A stretch of 64,000 nucleotides of DNA from assembly GCF_902635505.1 (NCBI RefSeq), contig NC_045431.1:98025488-98089487 (forward strand), read 5' to 3'. The notes under the pieces were generated by a model that was not told the origin of the DNA, did not search any database, and was given only the letters and a program-made list of their open reading frames with translations. A program made the position numbers and the translations under genes. Source of the stretch: Sarcophilus harrisii. Lineage: Eukaryota > Chordata > Mammalia > Dasyuromorphia > Dasyuridae. Of this stretch, positions 12,701 to 20,599 are shown one piece after another. Position 1 is the stretch's first letter. Each line of letters starts with the position of its first letter.

Positions 12701-15700
12701 GGGAGGCTATTGTTCCACCCTCTAGCCCTTCAATCAGAGAGGCAGAAGCAACTGAGAATATCGATAGGGTCTAAGTGGTCAAGCAGAAGCAATCTCCATC
12801 ATGATTGGTTTCCTGGTGATTATCCTGGTGATGAGTTTATTCTGGGCAGGGCATGATGAAGGTAATGTTAGATCTGAAGCCAAGCAGAGAAGTTAGCAGC
12901 AAATGATCAACATGGATAATCAAACTTTCACTTTGTCAAAATACAAAGGTTTGAATTAGTTGTAATGTTAATTCAAAATCAAACTTATATTAATGTATAA
13001 ATAACACATACCACACATAGATCAGATTCTGGGAAAAAATAAAAGACTAACCTGCTTATGCCAGCTGCATTTACCAAAAACTTAACACGACCTAAATTTT
13101 TCTCCACCTCTTCAAATGCATTTTGAACATCTTGCTCTTTAGAAACATCACAGCAAAGTCCCAAATGGTTTCCTATACAAATAAAAAGTGATATTTTGAA
13201 GATAAAATTTGTATTTTTGAAGTTATTTCCAATTTTTTTTAAAAAGGGGAATTCAAAGGTGCTATTATGCTGAGTCTCTACTTCAGCATATGGCATATTT
13301 TTAAAAAATATATATATATAAAAAAAATTTTCAATAAATTAGCAATTTCAAGGTTAATTTTATAATCTAAACTAATCAGACATCCTGGTCCCATCATACT
13401 CTAAACAAACTTATAAAAATTACTATTGTTATTTTGATATTCTTTATACTAAATTTTTCCAAATTTATGTCCAGTTCCACTAAATGCTACTAAAAGTCCT
13501 CTTTGAGGCCCTGGAAGAACTAATTAAGACACTGTTCCACCCTCATGAAACTTATCTTAATATTGCTAATAATAAATTCGGGGAGAATTTATGTAACCAA
13601 GTCACTCAAAAAATGCCAACCAATTTTAAAATTCTCTTTTATATACTAAAAATAGGGCTTAAGGGCAACAAAAATGACTCAACATATCAAAATTTAATAG
13701 TTATGTTTGAATTTCCCAGATTCGGTAAAAGAATTAAGGACTACCTCTTTAGCGCTAGATCTCTGGCTCAGGTCTCCTACATCTCCCGCTGCTGCCTACT
13801 GGACCTTTAAGCTGGACATGAGCCAAATCTTCAACTTAAAATGTCCAAAACAGATCTTATGGTCTTTATCGCTCTAAACCTACCCCTCTTCCAGACTTCC
13901 TACTTTTATTGAAGGCATAATCCTTCTTCCTGTTTCACAGCTTTGTGGTCTGTAATTCTACTTGACTCCTTGTTCTCCCTCATCCCCAATATTCAGTCAG
14001 CTGTCAAATCTTGCTATTTCTACCTCCACAATATCTTTTATATCCAACCCTTTCCTCCTTATTCACACAACCCACACCACAGTTCAAGCTATCACATCAG
14101 TCCCCTGGTTTACAATAGGCTAATTATTTTCCCTGCCTAGAGTTTCTCCCTGCTACAGTACATCCTCTACATGAAGGTCAAGATGATTTCCTTTAAGCCT
14201 CAAGGATCAGGCCTCTGGCCATGTGACCTCCCCCCCCCACTCTCCCATTCCCATGGCCTCATATCATCTCTGCCTTCAATAAACTGTTTAGTTTCTTAAA
14301 TCTTTCATAACATGTCCCCATCTTATCTTTCCAGATTTACTAAACATTCTCATTTAAATCCAGCCAAGTTGGCCTTCTGTCTCCTTCACACATAACTCTA
14401 ATCTATAATAGTCCCCACTCCCCCTAGGTTACCCTGCCTCCTCACTTCTTCATCACCTTCTACATGAAGCTTTTCTTGATTCCCCCTAATCTGTGTCCTC
14501 CCTAATTAATTTCTATTTACTCTATATATTTATGTACTTGCTGTTTCCCCATTAGAATGTGGGGTCCTTGAAATGTAATAGTTTCATTCTTATCTTTGTA
14601 TCCCAAAAAAGTCAGATGATCGGCTGATTATACCATTATGGTTATACATGCTTCTGAGTACTTATTTCAAGGCAAGAAAGGAATATCTCAAAGTTCCATG
14701 TAGTCTCAAAATATCATTTCATTAAATAAATGTTGTTTTAATTGAGGAAATATGAGAAAAAGCTACAAATTTAGTAATACTTTCAAATGAGTCTGCATTT
14801 AATTCATTATTCATGGCATCTACATGTTTGAAAGACAGTGATACGTATATGTGGAAGAAACATGGTTTATTTAGTCTTATAGAAAGTCTGTTTACTTATT
14901 TATTATGCTGAGGCAGAAGCCTATTTTGTTGAAATGAAAGAAAAGTCAGCATTTCAATGTTAATCTTTTCATTTAGAGACAAGGAAACTGTGGCTCTGAA
15001 ATATTACATAATTTGCCCTAAGTTATGGTAAAGTTCTTTACCGTACCATACCGACTGGACTGTCGTTCCAGTCCCTGAGATCTTCCCCACACCTGCCTCT
15101 GCATCTTCCCCCTCCCTCCTGGCATCATCTTCTCCGAGGGTCCGTCCTCTTGGGCTATCTTCCCTCCACCCACATTCCACAAGCCCACTCCTCACCACTA
15201 TTATCTCTCCCTCCTTTCTACTAGAATATATCTATTTGGAGAAGCCTTTCACTTAGCAGTTAAAATAACCAGATAAACTAATCACCACAAGCCCATAAAC
15301 TGGATTGTTCTGGGCTCCATGCATCCTCACTTGAGGTGTCAGCATTTTAATTGGGAGCTCTGAATACTCAGAGGCCCAAGGAAGGCTTGGGTTTAAATTT
15401 GGACTCAGATACTTGCTGAGATCACAAAGAAACTGAGGGATCACAAAGAGTTAGACATAGCTGAGATAAGTGAACAATAACCACCTGAATATTCAACCCA
15501 AAACCTACCACAGCTTTCTCTTTTCTTCTTTTTAGTATGTTTCTCTACACCTTTCTTGATCACTCATCTCTCTCCACCTGTTTTTCTATGCCTTTCAACT
15601 CTCATTCCTTCTTCACTGATCTTTCAATTATCTTCTGCCTCAGTCTTCGTTTAGCCTGGAGGAGAAAAGACTTAGAGGTGGACATGAGAGCTGTGTTTAA

Positions 15701-18700
15701 GGGTCTGAAGGGCCAGTCAGGGGAAAGATGGAGGGACTGGACTTGTTTTGACTGGCCCCAGCAGGCAGAACCAGGAGTAATAATCACAATCATAATCATA
15801 GCTGACATTTATAAAGAGCTTTAAGGCTTACATGCATTACCTCATTGAGCAACGTGTGGAAGTTGTTGAGACAGTTTTGGCTAGAAATAAAGAGGTCTTG
15901 TTGGGGTTTTGGAGAGGTTTCTGTTCAGGTAGGAGATAAATGGGATTACCTGAGGGTCATTCCTAGCTCTAGCCCATTCTTCCTTTCTACTCTCTTTTCG
16001 AATAGCCATACTGGGCAATACTTTAATACATCAAACATAGATTTTGTACAAGACACTGAAGTTGACATGACAATACAAAAAGGACTCTATACAAATCTCA
16101 TCTTGTGTGACTATTCTCTATGTTTTCTCAGCTTCAACCAAATTGGATTCCTCTGTCTTGAAAAAAAGCAAACAAACATTTATTGTCTGCTTTTGTCAGG
16201 CACCACATTAAGAGCTTTTCAATTTATTATCTCATTTGATCTCCACAAGCTACTTGGCTACTAACTGATACTGTTGCTTCCATTTTACAGTGGGAAAAAC
16301 TAAGGCAAAGACTAAGTGACCTACTTATGGTCACACAGCAAGCAAGTGTATTGAGGTCAGATTTGACTTGCATCTTTCTGATTCCCTATCCACTGAACGA
16401 ACCTGCTGCTTCATCATGTGGTCATATATTCCTATCATGTTTTGGGCATGCTACTTTCAACACCTAGAATAAATATGTTCCCTTCCCCCTTATACCTGTT
16501 AAATTTCTCCCCATTCTTTAAAACCCAATTCAATTGCCATTATGCAGAAATTACCTTCTATGAAGTGTGCCATGAATTCCTTTCTTTATTTTAAAAAAAT
16601 TATCATTATTTTTATTTCCTCCCATACACTTAAAAAAATTTCTCTTTAGTATAAAGACAAATGTAAACTTTTTTTTTTTAATTTTGAGAGCCAAATTTTC
16701 TCTCTCCCCCTTACTTTCCACCTCTCTAAGGCAGGAAGCAATTTAATATAGGTTATACAAATTCAATCATGCAAAACATTACAACATTAGTCATGTTGTG
16801 AAAGACACAGAGCCAAAGTAAAGAAAAAACTAGGAAAAATAAATGGAAAAATAGTAAGCTTTCATCTGCATTCAGACTCCATCAGTTCTATCTTTGGAGA
16901 TGAAAAGCAGTTTTCACCAGGAGTTCTTTGGAATTGTCTTGAATCACTGTATTGCTGAGAATCGCTAAGTCTTCACTGTTGATCATATTATAGTACTGCT
17001 ATTTTTGTGTACAACATTCTCCTGGTTGTGCTCATTTCATTTTGCATCAGTTTATATGTCTTTCCAAGCTTTTCTGAAATCTGCCTGCTCATCATTTTTT
17101 AGAGTAATAGTATTTCATTACAATCGCATAACACTTGTTCAGCCATTCCCCAAATGACGGGCAACCACAAAATTTCCAACTCTTTGCTACTACAAATATT
17201 TTTGTACAAATAGGTCCATTTCTCCCTCCTCCCCTTTTTAAAAAATCTCTATGGGATTCAGACCTTTTAGTGGTAGGGCCATATCAAAGAGTATACACAC
17301 TTTGATTGTCTTAGGAGTATAGTTCCAAGATCACTTCATAACTCTATTAATACTGCATTAGTCTCCCAATTTTCCCACATTTCCTCCAACATTTATTTCC
17401 TTTTTTGGTCATATTATTCAATCTGATAGTATAATATAGTTCCTAATAGATTATATGATCCTAAAAGATTATATATTACATTATGTAGTTTAATGTAATA
17501 ACTTTGATTTCATCTGAAAACTTCCTGTTCATTTAACCTTTATCAACTTTAACCATATATCAACTAGAGAATATCCTATATTCTTTTAAACTTGAAATCA
17601 ATTCTCTATATACATTGAGAAATGAAGCTCTAATCAGAAAACACTTGCTATAAAAATTGTTTCTTAGATTTTTTGCTTTCCTTTCAATTAGGTGCATTGA
17701 TTTTTTTTTGTTTGCTTTGTTTTCATGTATGTGTGTGTAATTTATGCTCTCTATCTCATCTGGTCATAAAGTCTTCCCTTCTCCATAGATCTGATAGGTA
17801 AACTATTCCTTGCTTTCCTAATTATATCACCTTTTATGTTTAAATCACGTACCCATTTTGATCTTATTTCAGTATGTAATATAAGATATATAAGACCAAT
17901 GTCTATATCTAGATTCTGCCATACTATTTTCCCTACAATCTTTGTCCTATTGTGAGTTCTAGTCCAAAAGCTGAGATCTTTTGGTTTATCAAACACTAGA
18001 TTATTATGGTCATTTACTGCCACGTCTTATGTACCTAATCTATTCCACTCACCCATCACTCTTATTTCTTAGTCAGTACCAGATAATTTTGATGATCATT
18101 GCTTAATAATATAGTTTGAGGCTATCTTCTTTCACATTTATATTGATATTCTTGACCTTTTGTTCTTCCAGATAAAGTTAATTTTTTCTAGCTCTATAAA
18201 ATAATTTTTAGTGTGGTATGGACCTCAATTTCCTTCTCAAAACTCACAAACTATACTATTTCCCAACTCTGTAATAGAATGATCAGACATTACAATGTAC
18301 CCTAATAATCCGCCTTCTAAACTGCAAGCTTTATGAGGGCAGGGCCTATGTCTAAATTACAGTATAATGGGAAAGAGCCCTGGACTTAAAATTCCAGAGT
18401 CCTGATTCTGATTCTTATTACTTGTATGACCTAGAATAAATCACTTAATCTTTATGAGTCTCAATTTATACATTTTCTATTTTGTACTGCCTTCTCCCAT
18501 ACATGTTATGAGTAATGCATCAAAAATACAAAATTAGTTTAAATTTTTAATCTCTCTTGCTATACTCTGTGAACAATGTAATCGGAGAATATAAAGACAA
18601 GGTCCCTTACAAATTATCTTTCACTAGATGACAAATTTGACCCAGAACACAGTTCTTGGCTCCATATCTGTTTATACTTTCCATTATACTATCTTGATGA

Positions 18701-19984
18701 ATAATCACCAATAACACTTACATAGTGAGCCACAGACTGTGCTAAACACTTTCAAAGATTACCTCTTATGATTCTCACAACAACCCTTAGAAGTAGATGC
18801 TGTTATTATCTGGATTTACTGTTGAGGAAACCAAAGCAGACAGTGGTTAGGTGACTTCCCCATGGTCAGTCTGAAGCAAAACTTGAACTCGTGTCTTTCT
18901 GACTCAACATTCAGAATTCTATGCCCTGGGTAACCTCCGTTTATCCACACTACCGTCTCAAGCACTGAACTGATGAAATGGACCTCATAAATACAGACCT
19001 CTCCCTCTCTAAATTGTACTGATTTCACAGGAAAGCTTCTTCAAGAGGAATGAGAGTAAGCTTCTTGAGAACATTAGATTATTTTTATTATTTCTATATC
19101 CCCAGCTCCAAGCCTCCAATTCAAATGCAATAAGGACTTATTAGACTGATAATATAAATAAACTGGCATGACATCATGTTTATATATATATATAATTTTA
19201 TAATAAAAATATAATTTTATATTATATTTATTTTATTATTATTTATATATATTATAATATTATATTTATATATTATATATTATATTATATTTATATATAA
19301 TTTTATAATAAAATTATAAAAATGAAAATAATTTCTGCTCTCAAAGCTGATTTGCCTCTGGTGGCCCTTTAACCTGAACCCTGACGGGAGCTGGGGATTC
19401 CAAAAGGTTAAAAAGGGAAGGGAAACGACCTAGACACACACAGCTTCGGCGTTAGCAATTGGACAGCAGTGTAAGGGCGTGGGAAAAGCTAGGAGTCCCA
19501 GCAGGAGGCTATGACACCGTCCGGGAAAGAAGTGAGGCTCCAAATCGCGGTGCTGGAGGTGAGAGAAAAGACTTACCTTCTCTATCCCTAGTTGTGTGTT
19601 TTCTACTGTTAGACTGTAAACTCTCTAAGGGCAGGGGGTGACTTTCAGTTATTTGCATCAGGGCTCGGCATTTTGCTGACACTTCACGTTTATTGGATGG
19701 AACCCCAGGGAAATTTCGGACACAGGGATGGGGTCAGGGGTCAGGGGTCAGGAGTCAGGAGAAGAGCGTCTGCCATTTGCACGCCCCGCCCTCTCTGCCC
19801 GCGGGCGCGTGACCCACGTGGACGCGGCCCTCGCCAACGTACCCTCGAGGTCCCCAGCCGCGGCTCTGGCGGCCTCCAGGTTCCTGCTCGCAATCGCCAG
19901 CCGGTAGCCCTTTTGGGCCATTAGCTGGGCCACGGCCTTGCCGATACCCCGAGAGCCGCCAAACACGACGCCGATCTTATCCAT
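614..19984 (-). CDS. CBR4: Carbonyl reductase 4, five-exon gene, complete coding sequence
   Basis: Short-chain dehydrogenase/reductase. With HSD17B8 (alpha subunit) it forms the mitochondrial 3-ketoacyl-ACP reductase of type II fatty acid synthesis; CBR4 uses NADPH and also reduces quinones (family knowledge). Coding exons join as 19984-19843, 13172-13052, 12320-12184, 8999-8865 and 792-614. Every border is GT/AG and every phase matches, giving 237 residues, the human length. Seen in the protein: the nucleotide-binding GGSRGIG at residues 9-15, NAAG at 82-85, Asn107, Ser135, and YSASK with Tyr148 and Lys152, i.e. the full N-S-Y-K tetrad. It ends GGLQLAL. The pair R168-K169, linked in the human protein to acyl carrier protein docking (from memory), is kept. 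The start is the only ATG matching the family N-terminus and has a strong context (GCACCATGG). Compared with human as I recall it, Cys146 replaces Ser and Glu153 replaces Gly next to the catalytic site. No frameshift or premature stop is seen, so the gene looks functional. Confidence 0.97.
793..1415. other. CBR4 intron 4, distal part without recognised elements
   Basis: AT-rich intronic sequence beside the exon 5 acceptor. No repeat family, RNA gene or long open frame with a known family is recognised. Confidence 0.5.
1416..2720 (-). mobile_element. L1 LINE 3' portion (5' truncated) in CBR4 intron 4
   Basis: Begins with a T-run (the A tail of a minus-strand L1) and continues through the marsupial L1 3' block: ctctctgcatgtagatggct, then the cttattcagccattctccaattg segment, then the cccacatcccctccaac segment. 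The same block recurs at 22460-23496, 16585-18220 and 33880-35150. It runs into more internal L1 sequence to about 2720. No intact ORF. Confidence 0.8.
2721..3556. other. Intron 4 stretch, no element recognised
   Basis: AT-rich. A short TA/GT-rich patch lies near 3505-3530. Nothing else stands out. Confidence 0.4.
3557..4290 (-). mobile_element. L2 3' end fragment split by an L1 insertion
   Basis: The text at 3562-3600 (aaagcacctactctgtgc) and at 4222-4275 (ttatgccaggtac, then ccttaagggcttttag) resembles successive parts of the antisense L2 3' end. An L1 lies between the two parts. No clean target duplication is visible, so the split is an interpretation. Confidence 0.4.
3608..4215 (+). mobile_element. 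L1 LINE 3' end, plus strand
   Basis: Sense version of the marsupial L1 3' region: atatcccaaagaaatc, then ggcaaagaattggaaactga, then tggaatactattgtgttg and the agtgaaatgaacagaatcag block, ending in an A/T-rich tail near 4200. Opposite in orientation to the other L1s in the gene. Confidence 0.75.
4780..4870 (-). mobile_element. MIR-related fragment
   Basis: Contains aatttaagagctgaaaagca and gatcatctagtccaa, a motif common to a MIR-type mammalian repeat. Short and diverged. Confidence 0.4.
4885..5060 (+). mobile_element. Marsupial CORE-type SINE, plus strand
   Basis: Order of blocks: aggttcaagttctgtctttg, tactggcttaagcaaatc, aacctctcaatgtcctc, then ctctctaagtctgtaaattacaga. This matches the body of a marsupial MAR1-like SINE. 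Related copies in the opposite orientation are at 11055-11190 and 63190-63355. Confidence 0.55.
5318..5479 (-). mobile_element. hAT-like MITE with terminal inverted repeats
   Basis: 162 bp bounded by cagaaacatcaaacgc (5318-5333) and gagtttgatacttctg (5464-5479), which are inverted copies matching at 13 of 16 positions. The CAG-N-G start is hAT-like. The flanking 8-mers ctttatgg and ctctctgg agree at 6 of 8, the size expected of a hAT target duplication. The internal part shares ttgacttag...aaaccac and attaacattat with copies at 38700-38800 and 59103-59250. No coding capacity. Confidence 0.65.
5550..5650 (-). mobile_element. MIR fragment
   Basis: Reverse-strand MIR signature: ttttatacatgaggaaatgcag, aggattaaatgcctaac, gatcacccagtt. 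Diverged. Confidence 0.55.
5651..6480. other. Intron 4 stretch, no element recognised
   Basis: Unremarkable intronic sequence. Nothing recognised beyond the flanking MIR and L2 remnants. Confidence 0.35.
6480..6590 (+). mobile_element. L2 (or L2-tailed SINE) 3' end
   Basis: Shows the conserved L2 end: ccttaagggtgggcaatatc, gtgcttagcacagtggctg, then taagcacttaatgaata. Confidence 0.55.
6855..7015 (+). mobile_element. MIR SINE, 3' part
   Basis: Contains tctgcctcagtgttttcaac, ctaaaatagggataatacta, gttgttgtgaggataaaatg, gcaaaatgctttacaaacc and a TTATT-rich end, i.e. the CORE and 3' end of MIR. Confidence 0.75.
7016..8809. other. Intron 4, long stretch without recognised elements
   Basis: AT-rich intronic DNA with short A runs (for example 7446-7460). 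No repeat, RNA gene or coding exon identified. Confidence 0.4.
8811..8838. repeat. (TG)n/(CA)n microsatellite beside the exon 4 donor
   Basis: About 14 TG units with one TA interruption. In the CBR4 transcript it is a CA run starting about 25 nt downstream of the exon 4 5' splice site. Confidence 0.95.
8865..8999 (-). CDS. CBR4: CBR4 coding exon 4, active-site exon (residues 134-179)
   Basis: Acceptor ttgtacag, donor CCCCAG|gtcagt. Encodes [18 protein letters not shown] with Ser135, Tyr148 and Lys152, then the basic helix [10 protein letters not shown]. Length 135 nt, so skipping it would keep frame but delete the catalytic core. A TG/CA microsatellite begins about 25 nt past its donor. Confidence 0.96.
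9410..9570 (+). mobile_element. MIR/THER1-like SINE with internal deletion
   Basis: Reads gtggaaagagcactgccttg, then aagcaagttacttaacttcc, ctcagtttcctcatttatt, then ttccagctctatgtctatgat. The gacacttactagctgtg segment is missing relative to the usual element. Confidence 0.65.
10240..10266 (+). other. G-quadruplex motif in CBR4 intron 3
   Basis: Four G-runs of 6, 7, 4 and 5 with 1-3 nt loops lie on the plus strand, which is the template strand for CBR4. The surrounding DNA is AT-rich. Confidence 0.8.
10285..10530 (-). mobile_element. MIR SINE, near full length, minus strand
   Basis: Contains acctattatgtgccaggcac, aagcattttacaaatacctc, tttttacagctgaacaaa, gttaaatgacttgggcagg and cttctggctctgtgatagc in the antisense MIR order. 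Confidence 0.8.
10572..10917 (-). mobile_element. 5'-truncated L1 insertion with perfect 16-bp target duplication
   Basis: A 346-bp marsupial L1 3' end (T-rich start, acatatgcatgggttattat, ccctaaatggcaggcac, ttgttgcacaagaagaatt). It is bracketed by tgaatttaattataaa at 10556-10571 and again at 10918-10933, identical over 16 bp. Classic target-primed insertion on the minus strand, in sense with CBR4 transcription. Confidence 0.88.
11055..11190 (-). mobile_element. MAR1-like SINE fragment
   Basis: Shows aaggaactcatttgcaacttaa, ggttcacacagccaggatat and cagagacaggaaatctgaa, similar to the antisense SINE at 63190-63355. Confidence 0.45.
11440..11500 (-). mobile_element. Short L2/MIR 3' remnant
   Basis: attaagtacctattatatat followed by ggtaaatgctaaagaagagg resembles the antisense L2 3' end. 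Very diverged. Confidence 0.3.
11600..11720 (+). mobile_element. L2 3' end fragment
   Basis: ctataagcttcttgagggaa, then cccagtgccttacacagtgt and gtttaataaatgcttgtcc follow the sense L2 terminal sequence. Confidence 0.55.
12028..12056. repeat. Perfect 13-bp inverted repeat with 3-nt loop
   Basis: tttgaaatcttac (12028-12040), loop att, gtaagatttcaaa (12044-12056). It lies in CBR4 intron 3, 128 bp past the exon 3 donor, and could form a hairpin in the pre-mRNA. Confidence 0.9.
12184..12320 (-). CDS. CBR4: CBR4 coding exon 3 (residues 88-134)
   Basis: Acceptor tttgtag, donor G|gtgagt. Encodes [15 protein letters not shown] through GGSIVNI and the first base of Gly134. It carries Asn107 (HTNLLGS), the Asn of the SDR tetrad. 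Intron 2, on its upstream side, is only 731 bp. Confidence 0.96.
12455..12905 (-). mobile_element. L2-type 3' end followed by an unclassified repeat body (intron 2)
   Basis: Starts attaagcacttgcgtcagg, gtgctaagtgctagggata, ctcaaggaatttacaatctg (antisense L2 3' end) and continues about 300 bp with a more GC-rich body (gggaggctattgttccaccc, gatgagtttattctgggcag). I recall that body as a dispersed marsupial sequence but cannot name it. It fills most of intron 2. Confidence 0.5.
13052..13172 (-). CDS. CBR4: CBR4 coding exon 2 (residues 48-87, last codon split)
   Basis: Acceptor tttgtatag, donor AG|gttagt. Encodes the segment from [15 protein letters not shown] to FLVNAAGIS and the first two bases of Arg88. 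It includes the NAAG motif that stabilises the central sheet and lines the cofactor pocket. Phase 1 start, phase 2 end. Confidence 0.95.
13484..13810 (+). other. 108-codon open frame of unknown origin in CBR4 intron 1
   Basis: An open frame antisense to CBR4 with protein-like composition (for example [19 protein letters not shown]), immediately followed by an L2 relic whose reverse-transcriptase segment overlaps its last residues. The first 90 residues are not L2-like and I recognise no family. Probably a piece of an old dispersed element rather than a gene. Confidence 0.3.
13765..14625 (+). mobile_element. L2 LINE: end of ORF2 and 3' UTR
   Basis: Encodes degraded L2 ORF2 C-terminus: LKMSKTDLM (family LKLNMSKTELL) near 13840, then [16 protein letters not shown] near 14010-14055 (family CRFHLRNISRIRPFL). 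The 3' UTR follows, with cttcttcatcaccttctaca and tgtggggtccttgaaatgt. Inactive. Confidence 0.75.
14626..15364. other. Intron 1 stretch with a C-rich patch
   Basis: Includes a pyrimidine-rich tract at about 15070-15220 and a small hairpin gactgga/tccagtc at 15053-15073. No gene or repeat family recognised. Confidence 0.35.
15365..15480 (+). mobile_element. Marsupial SINE 3' half
   Basis: ggcttgggtttaaatttgga followed by gatcacaaagagttagacat, agctgagataagtgaacaa, matching the tail of marsupial SINEs that end gacatgactgaacaacaa. Confidence 0.45.
15655..16005 (+). mobile_element. CR1/L3 LINE 3' UTR, split by a MIR fragment
   Basis: cctggaggagaaaagactta, aggtggacatgagagctgtg, ttaagggtctgaagggcc, gggactggacttgttttgac and ccagcaggcagaaccagg follow the CR1/L3 3' UTR. 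It resumes at about 15848 with cgtgtggaagttgttgagac. A foreign MIR piece sits between. Confidence 0.65.
15779..15846 (-). mobile_element. MIR fragment inside CR1/L3
   Basis: taatcataatcatagctgac-type start, atttataaagagctttaagg, cattacctcattgag. It is flanked by gagtaa and gagcaa, a plausible short target duplication in the CR1 sequence. Confidence 0.55.
16170..16415 (-). mobile_element. MIR SINE, near full length
   Basis: aaacatttattgtctgcttt, ttatctcatttgatctccac, ttccattttacagtgggaaa, gtcacacagcaagcaagtg and ccctatccactgaacgaac in antisense MIR order. Confidence 0.78.
16585..18220 (-). mobile_element. L1 LINE 3' portion, about 1.6 kb, CBR4 intron 1
   Basis: T-rich start, then tgtgtacaacattctcctgg, cttgttcagccattcccc, cccacatttcctccaacat, then internal L1 text up to tgttcttccagataaagtta near 18180. 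Diverged and without intact frames. Confidence 0.75.
18305..18360 (+). mobile_element. L2 3' scrap
   Basis: aactgcaagctttatgaggg then cagggcctatgtctaaatt resembles the sense L2 end. A MIR follows directly. Confidence 0.35.
18361..18530 (+). mobile_element. MIR SINE
   Basis: agtataatgggaaagagccc, cagagtcctgattctgattc, acttgtatgacctagaataa and gagtctcaatttatacattt, with gttatgagtaatgcat near the end. Confidence 0.6.
18710..18940 (-). mobile_element. MIR SINE, minus strand
   Basis: gactgtgctaaacactttca, attctcacaacaaccctta, ctgttgaggaaaccaaagca, gttaggtgacttccccat and the actcgtgtctttctgactc end. Confidence 0.78.
19175..19325. repeat. AT-rich low-complexity block
   Basis: About 150 bp composed of TATA, TTTTATAATA and ATATTATATT permutations, about 500 bp from exon 1. 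Confidence 0.85.
19605..19700 (+). mobile_element. L2 3' end remnant near the CBR4 promoter
   Basis: ttagactgtaaactctctaa, gggcagggggtgactttcag and catcagggctcggcatttt resemble the sense L2 terminus. It ends about 30 bp before the DR1-like array. Confidence 0.4.
19731..19757 (+). promoter_or_regulatory. DR1-like array of RGGTCA half-sites in intron 1
   Basis: Three perfect GGGTCA half-sites (19731, 19738, 19745) and one GAGTCA (19752), each separated by a single G, lie about 85 bp inside intron 1 from the exon 1 donor. DR1 spacing is that of PPAR/RXR and HNF4 sites. It can also be described as a 4-unit, 7-bp minisatellite, so receptor binding is inference. Confidence 0.45.
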
Positions 19985-20150
19985 GGTGCGCTAGCTGACC
20001 AGCCCGGAGCGGAACGGGAGAAGGCGGAGCTCCGGAGCGCGGGGCGGGACCCAGAGGGACGGCAGCGAGTGAAAAGTCAAGAGCAAGGTCAGGGTCCCGC
20101 CTCGGCCCCGCCCTTGCGTCAGCGCGGTGACGTATTCCGCGGATGCTCCC
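19780..20150 (-). promoter_or_regulatory. CBR4: CpG-island promoter and 5' end of CBR4
   Basis: About 370 bp with dozens of CpGs in an otherwise CpG-poor AT-rich window, covering coding exon 1 and the sequence just upstream. GC boxes lie at 20041-20048 (ggggcggg) and 20106-20113 (ccccgccc). A CRE-like tgacgta is at 20128-20134, a TGCGTCAG at 20115-20122, and an E-box cacgtg at 19815-19820 just inside intron 1. No TATA box is seen, so this is a housekeeping-type, probably dispersed start. Confidence 0.85.
19843..19984 (-). CDS. CBR4: CBR4 coding exon 1 (residues 1-47 plus one base)
   Basis: Starts [15 protein letters not shown] and ends AAAGDLE plus the first base of Gly48. The donor is G|gtacgt at 19842-19841. 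It carries the first Rossmann strand and the glycine-rich cofactor motif, and lies wholly inside the CpG island. Phase 1 end. Confidence 0.96.
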
Positions 20151-20233
20151 GCTTCCTCAAACTCCAGGGGGGAAGGCTGGCTTCCTACCTGAGGGAGGTG
20201 TTGAAGCAAGCGGTCCTGCTGGGAAAAGGCAAT

Positions 20234-20252
20234 GCATGTCGGGACACGTAGT
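20234..20252 (-). promoter_or_regulatory. ZNF143-type motif, distal promoter copy 1
   Basis: On the minus strand this reads ACTACGTGTCCCGACATGC, close to the ZNF143/SBS promoter motif ACTACAnnTCCCAnnATGC, also known as ACTAYRNNNCCCR. It lies about 250 bp upstream of the CBR4 ATG at the edge of the CpG island. Confidence 0.6.
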
Positions 20253-20273
20253 CAAGCCCGGGAGGGGAGCGTG

Positions 20274-20292
20274 GCATGATGGGATATGTAGT
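20274..20292 (-). promoter_or_regulatory. ZNF143-type motif, distal promoter copy 2
   Basis: On the minus strand this reads ACTACATATCCCATCATGC, an almost exact match to the ZNF143/SBS consensus. It is in the same orientation as the copy at 20234-20252 and 40 bp from it, about four helical turns. Confidence 0.7.
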
Positions 20293-20486
20293 CTTTTATC
20301 TTGGAAACTCCTAGGACCTTACCCTTCAGTCCGCTAGAACAGAATTTAGAAAATTAGACTAGAAGCTATGAAAATAAATGGAGAGTTTACACAGTTGCTA
20401 TACAGCAATGACCATGCCCTCGGAGAGCAAGCAAACGTGAGTGGGGTTATGGCATTAATCATTGGAGAGCTCTGGACGCAGAGCTT

Positions 20487-20514
<28 letters not shown>
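20487..20514. repeat. (CA)n microsatellite
   Basis: About 14 CA units, 0.5 kb upstream of the CBR4 start codon. Confidence 0.95.
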
Positions 20515-20517
<3 letters not shown>

Positions 20518-20599
20518 CGCCACATACATCACATAATAAACTATCATAATCATAGGTATATCCCTCATATTCCCCGGAGGATCGGATCTTTCCCCCAGA

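Noticed and set aside
14226-14240. C-run as a possible regulatory tract
   Set aside because: Short homopolymer within L2 3' UTR; no further support.
15845-16264. 139-codon plus-strand frame
   Set aside because: Crosses CR1/L3 3' UTR and MIR sequence, so it is chance.
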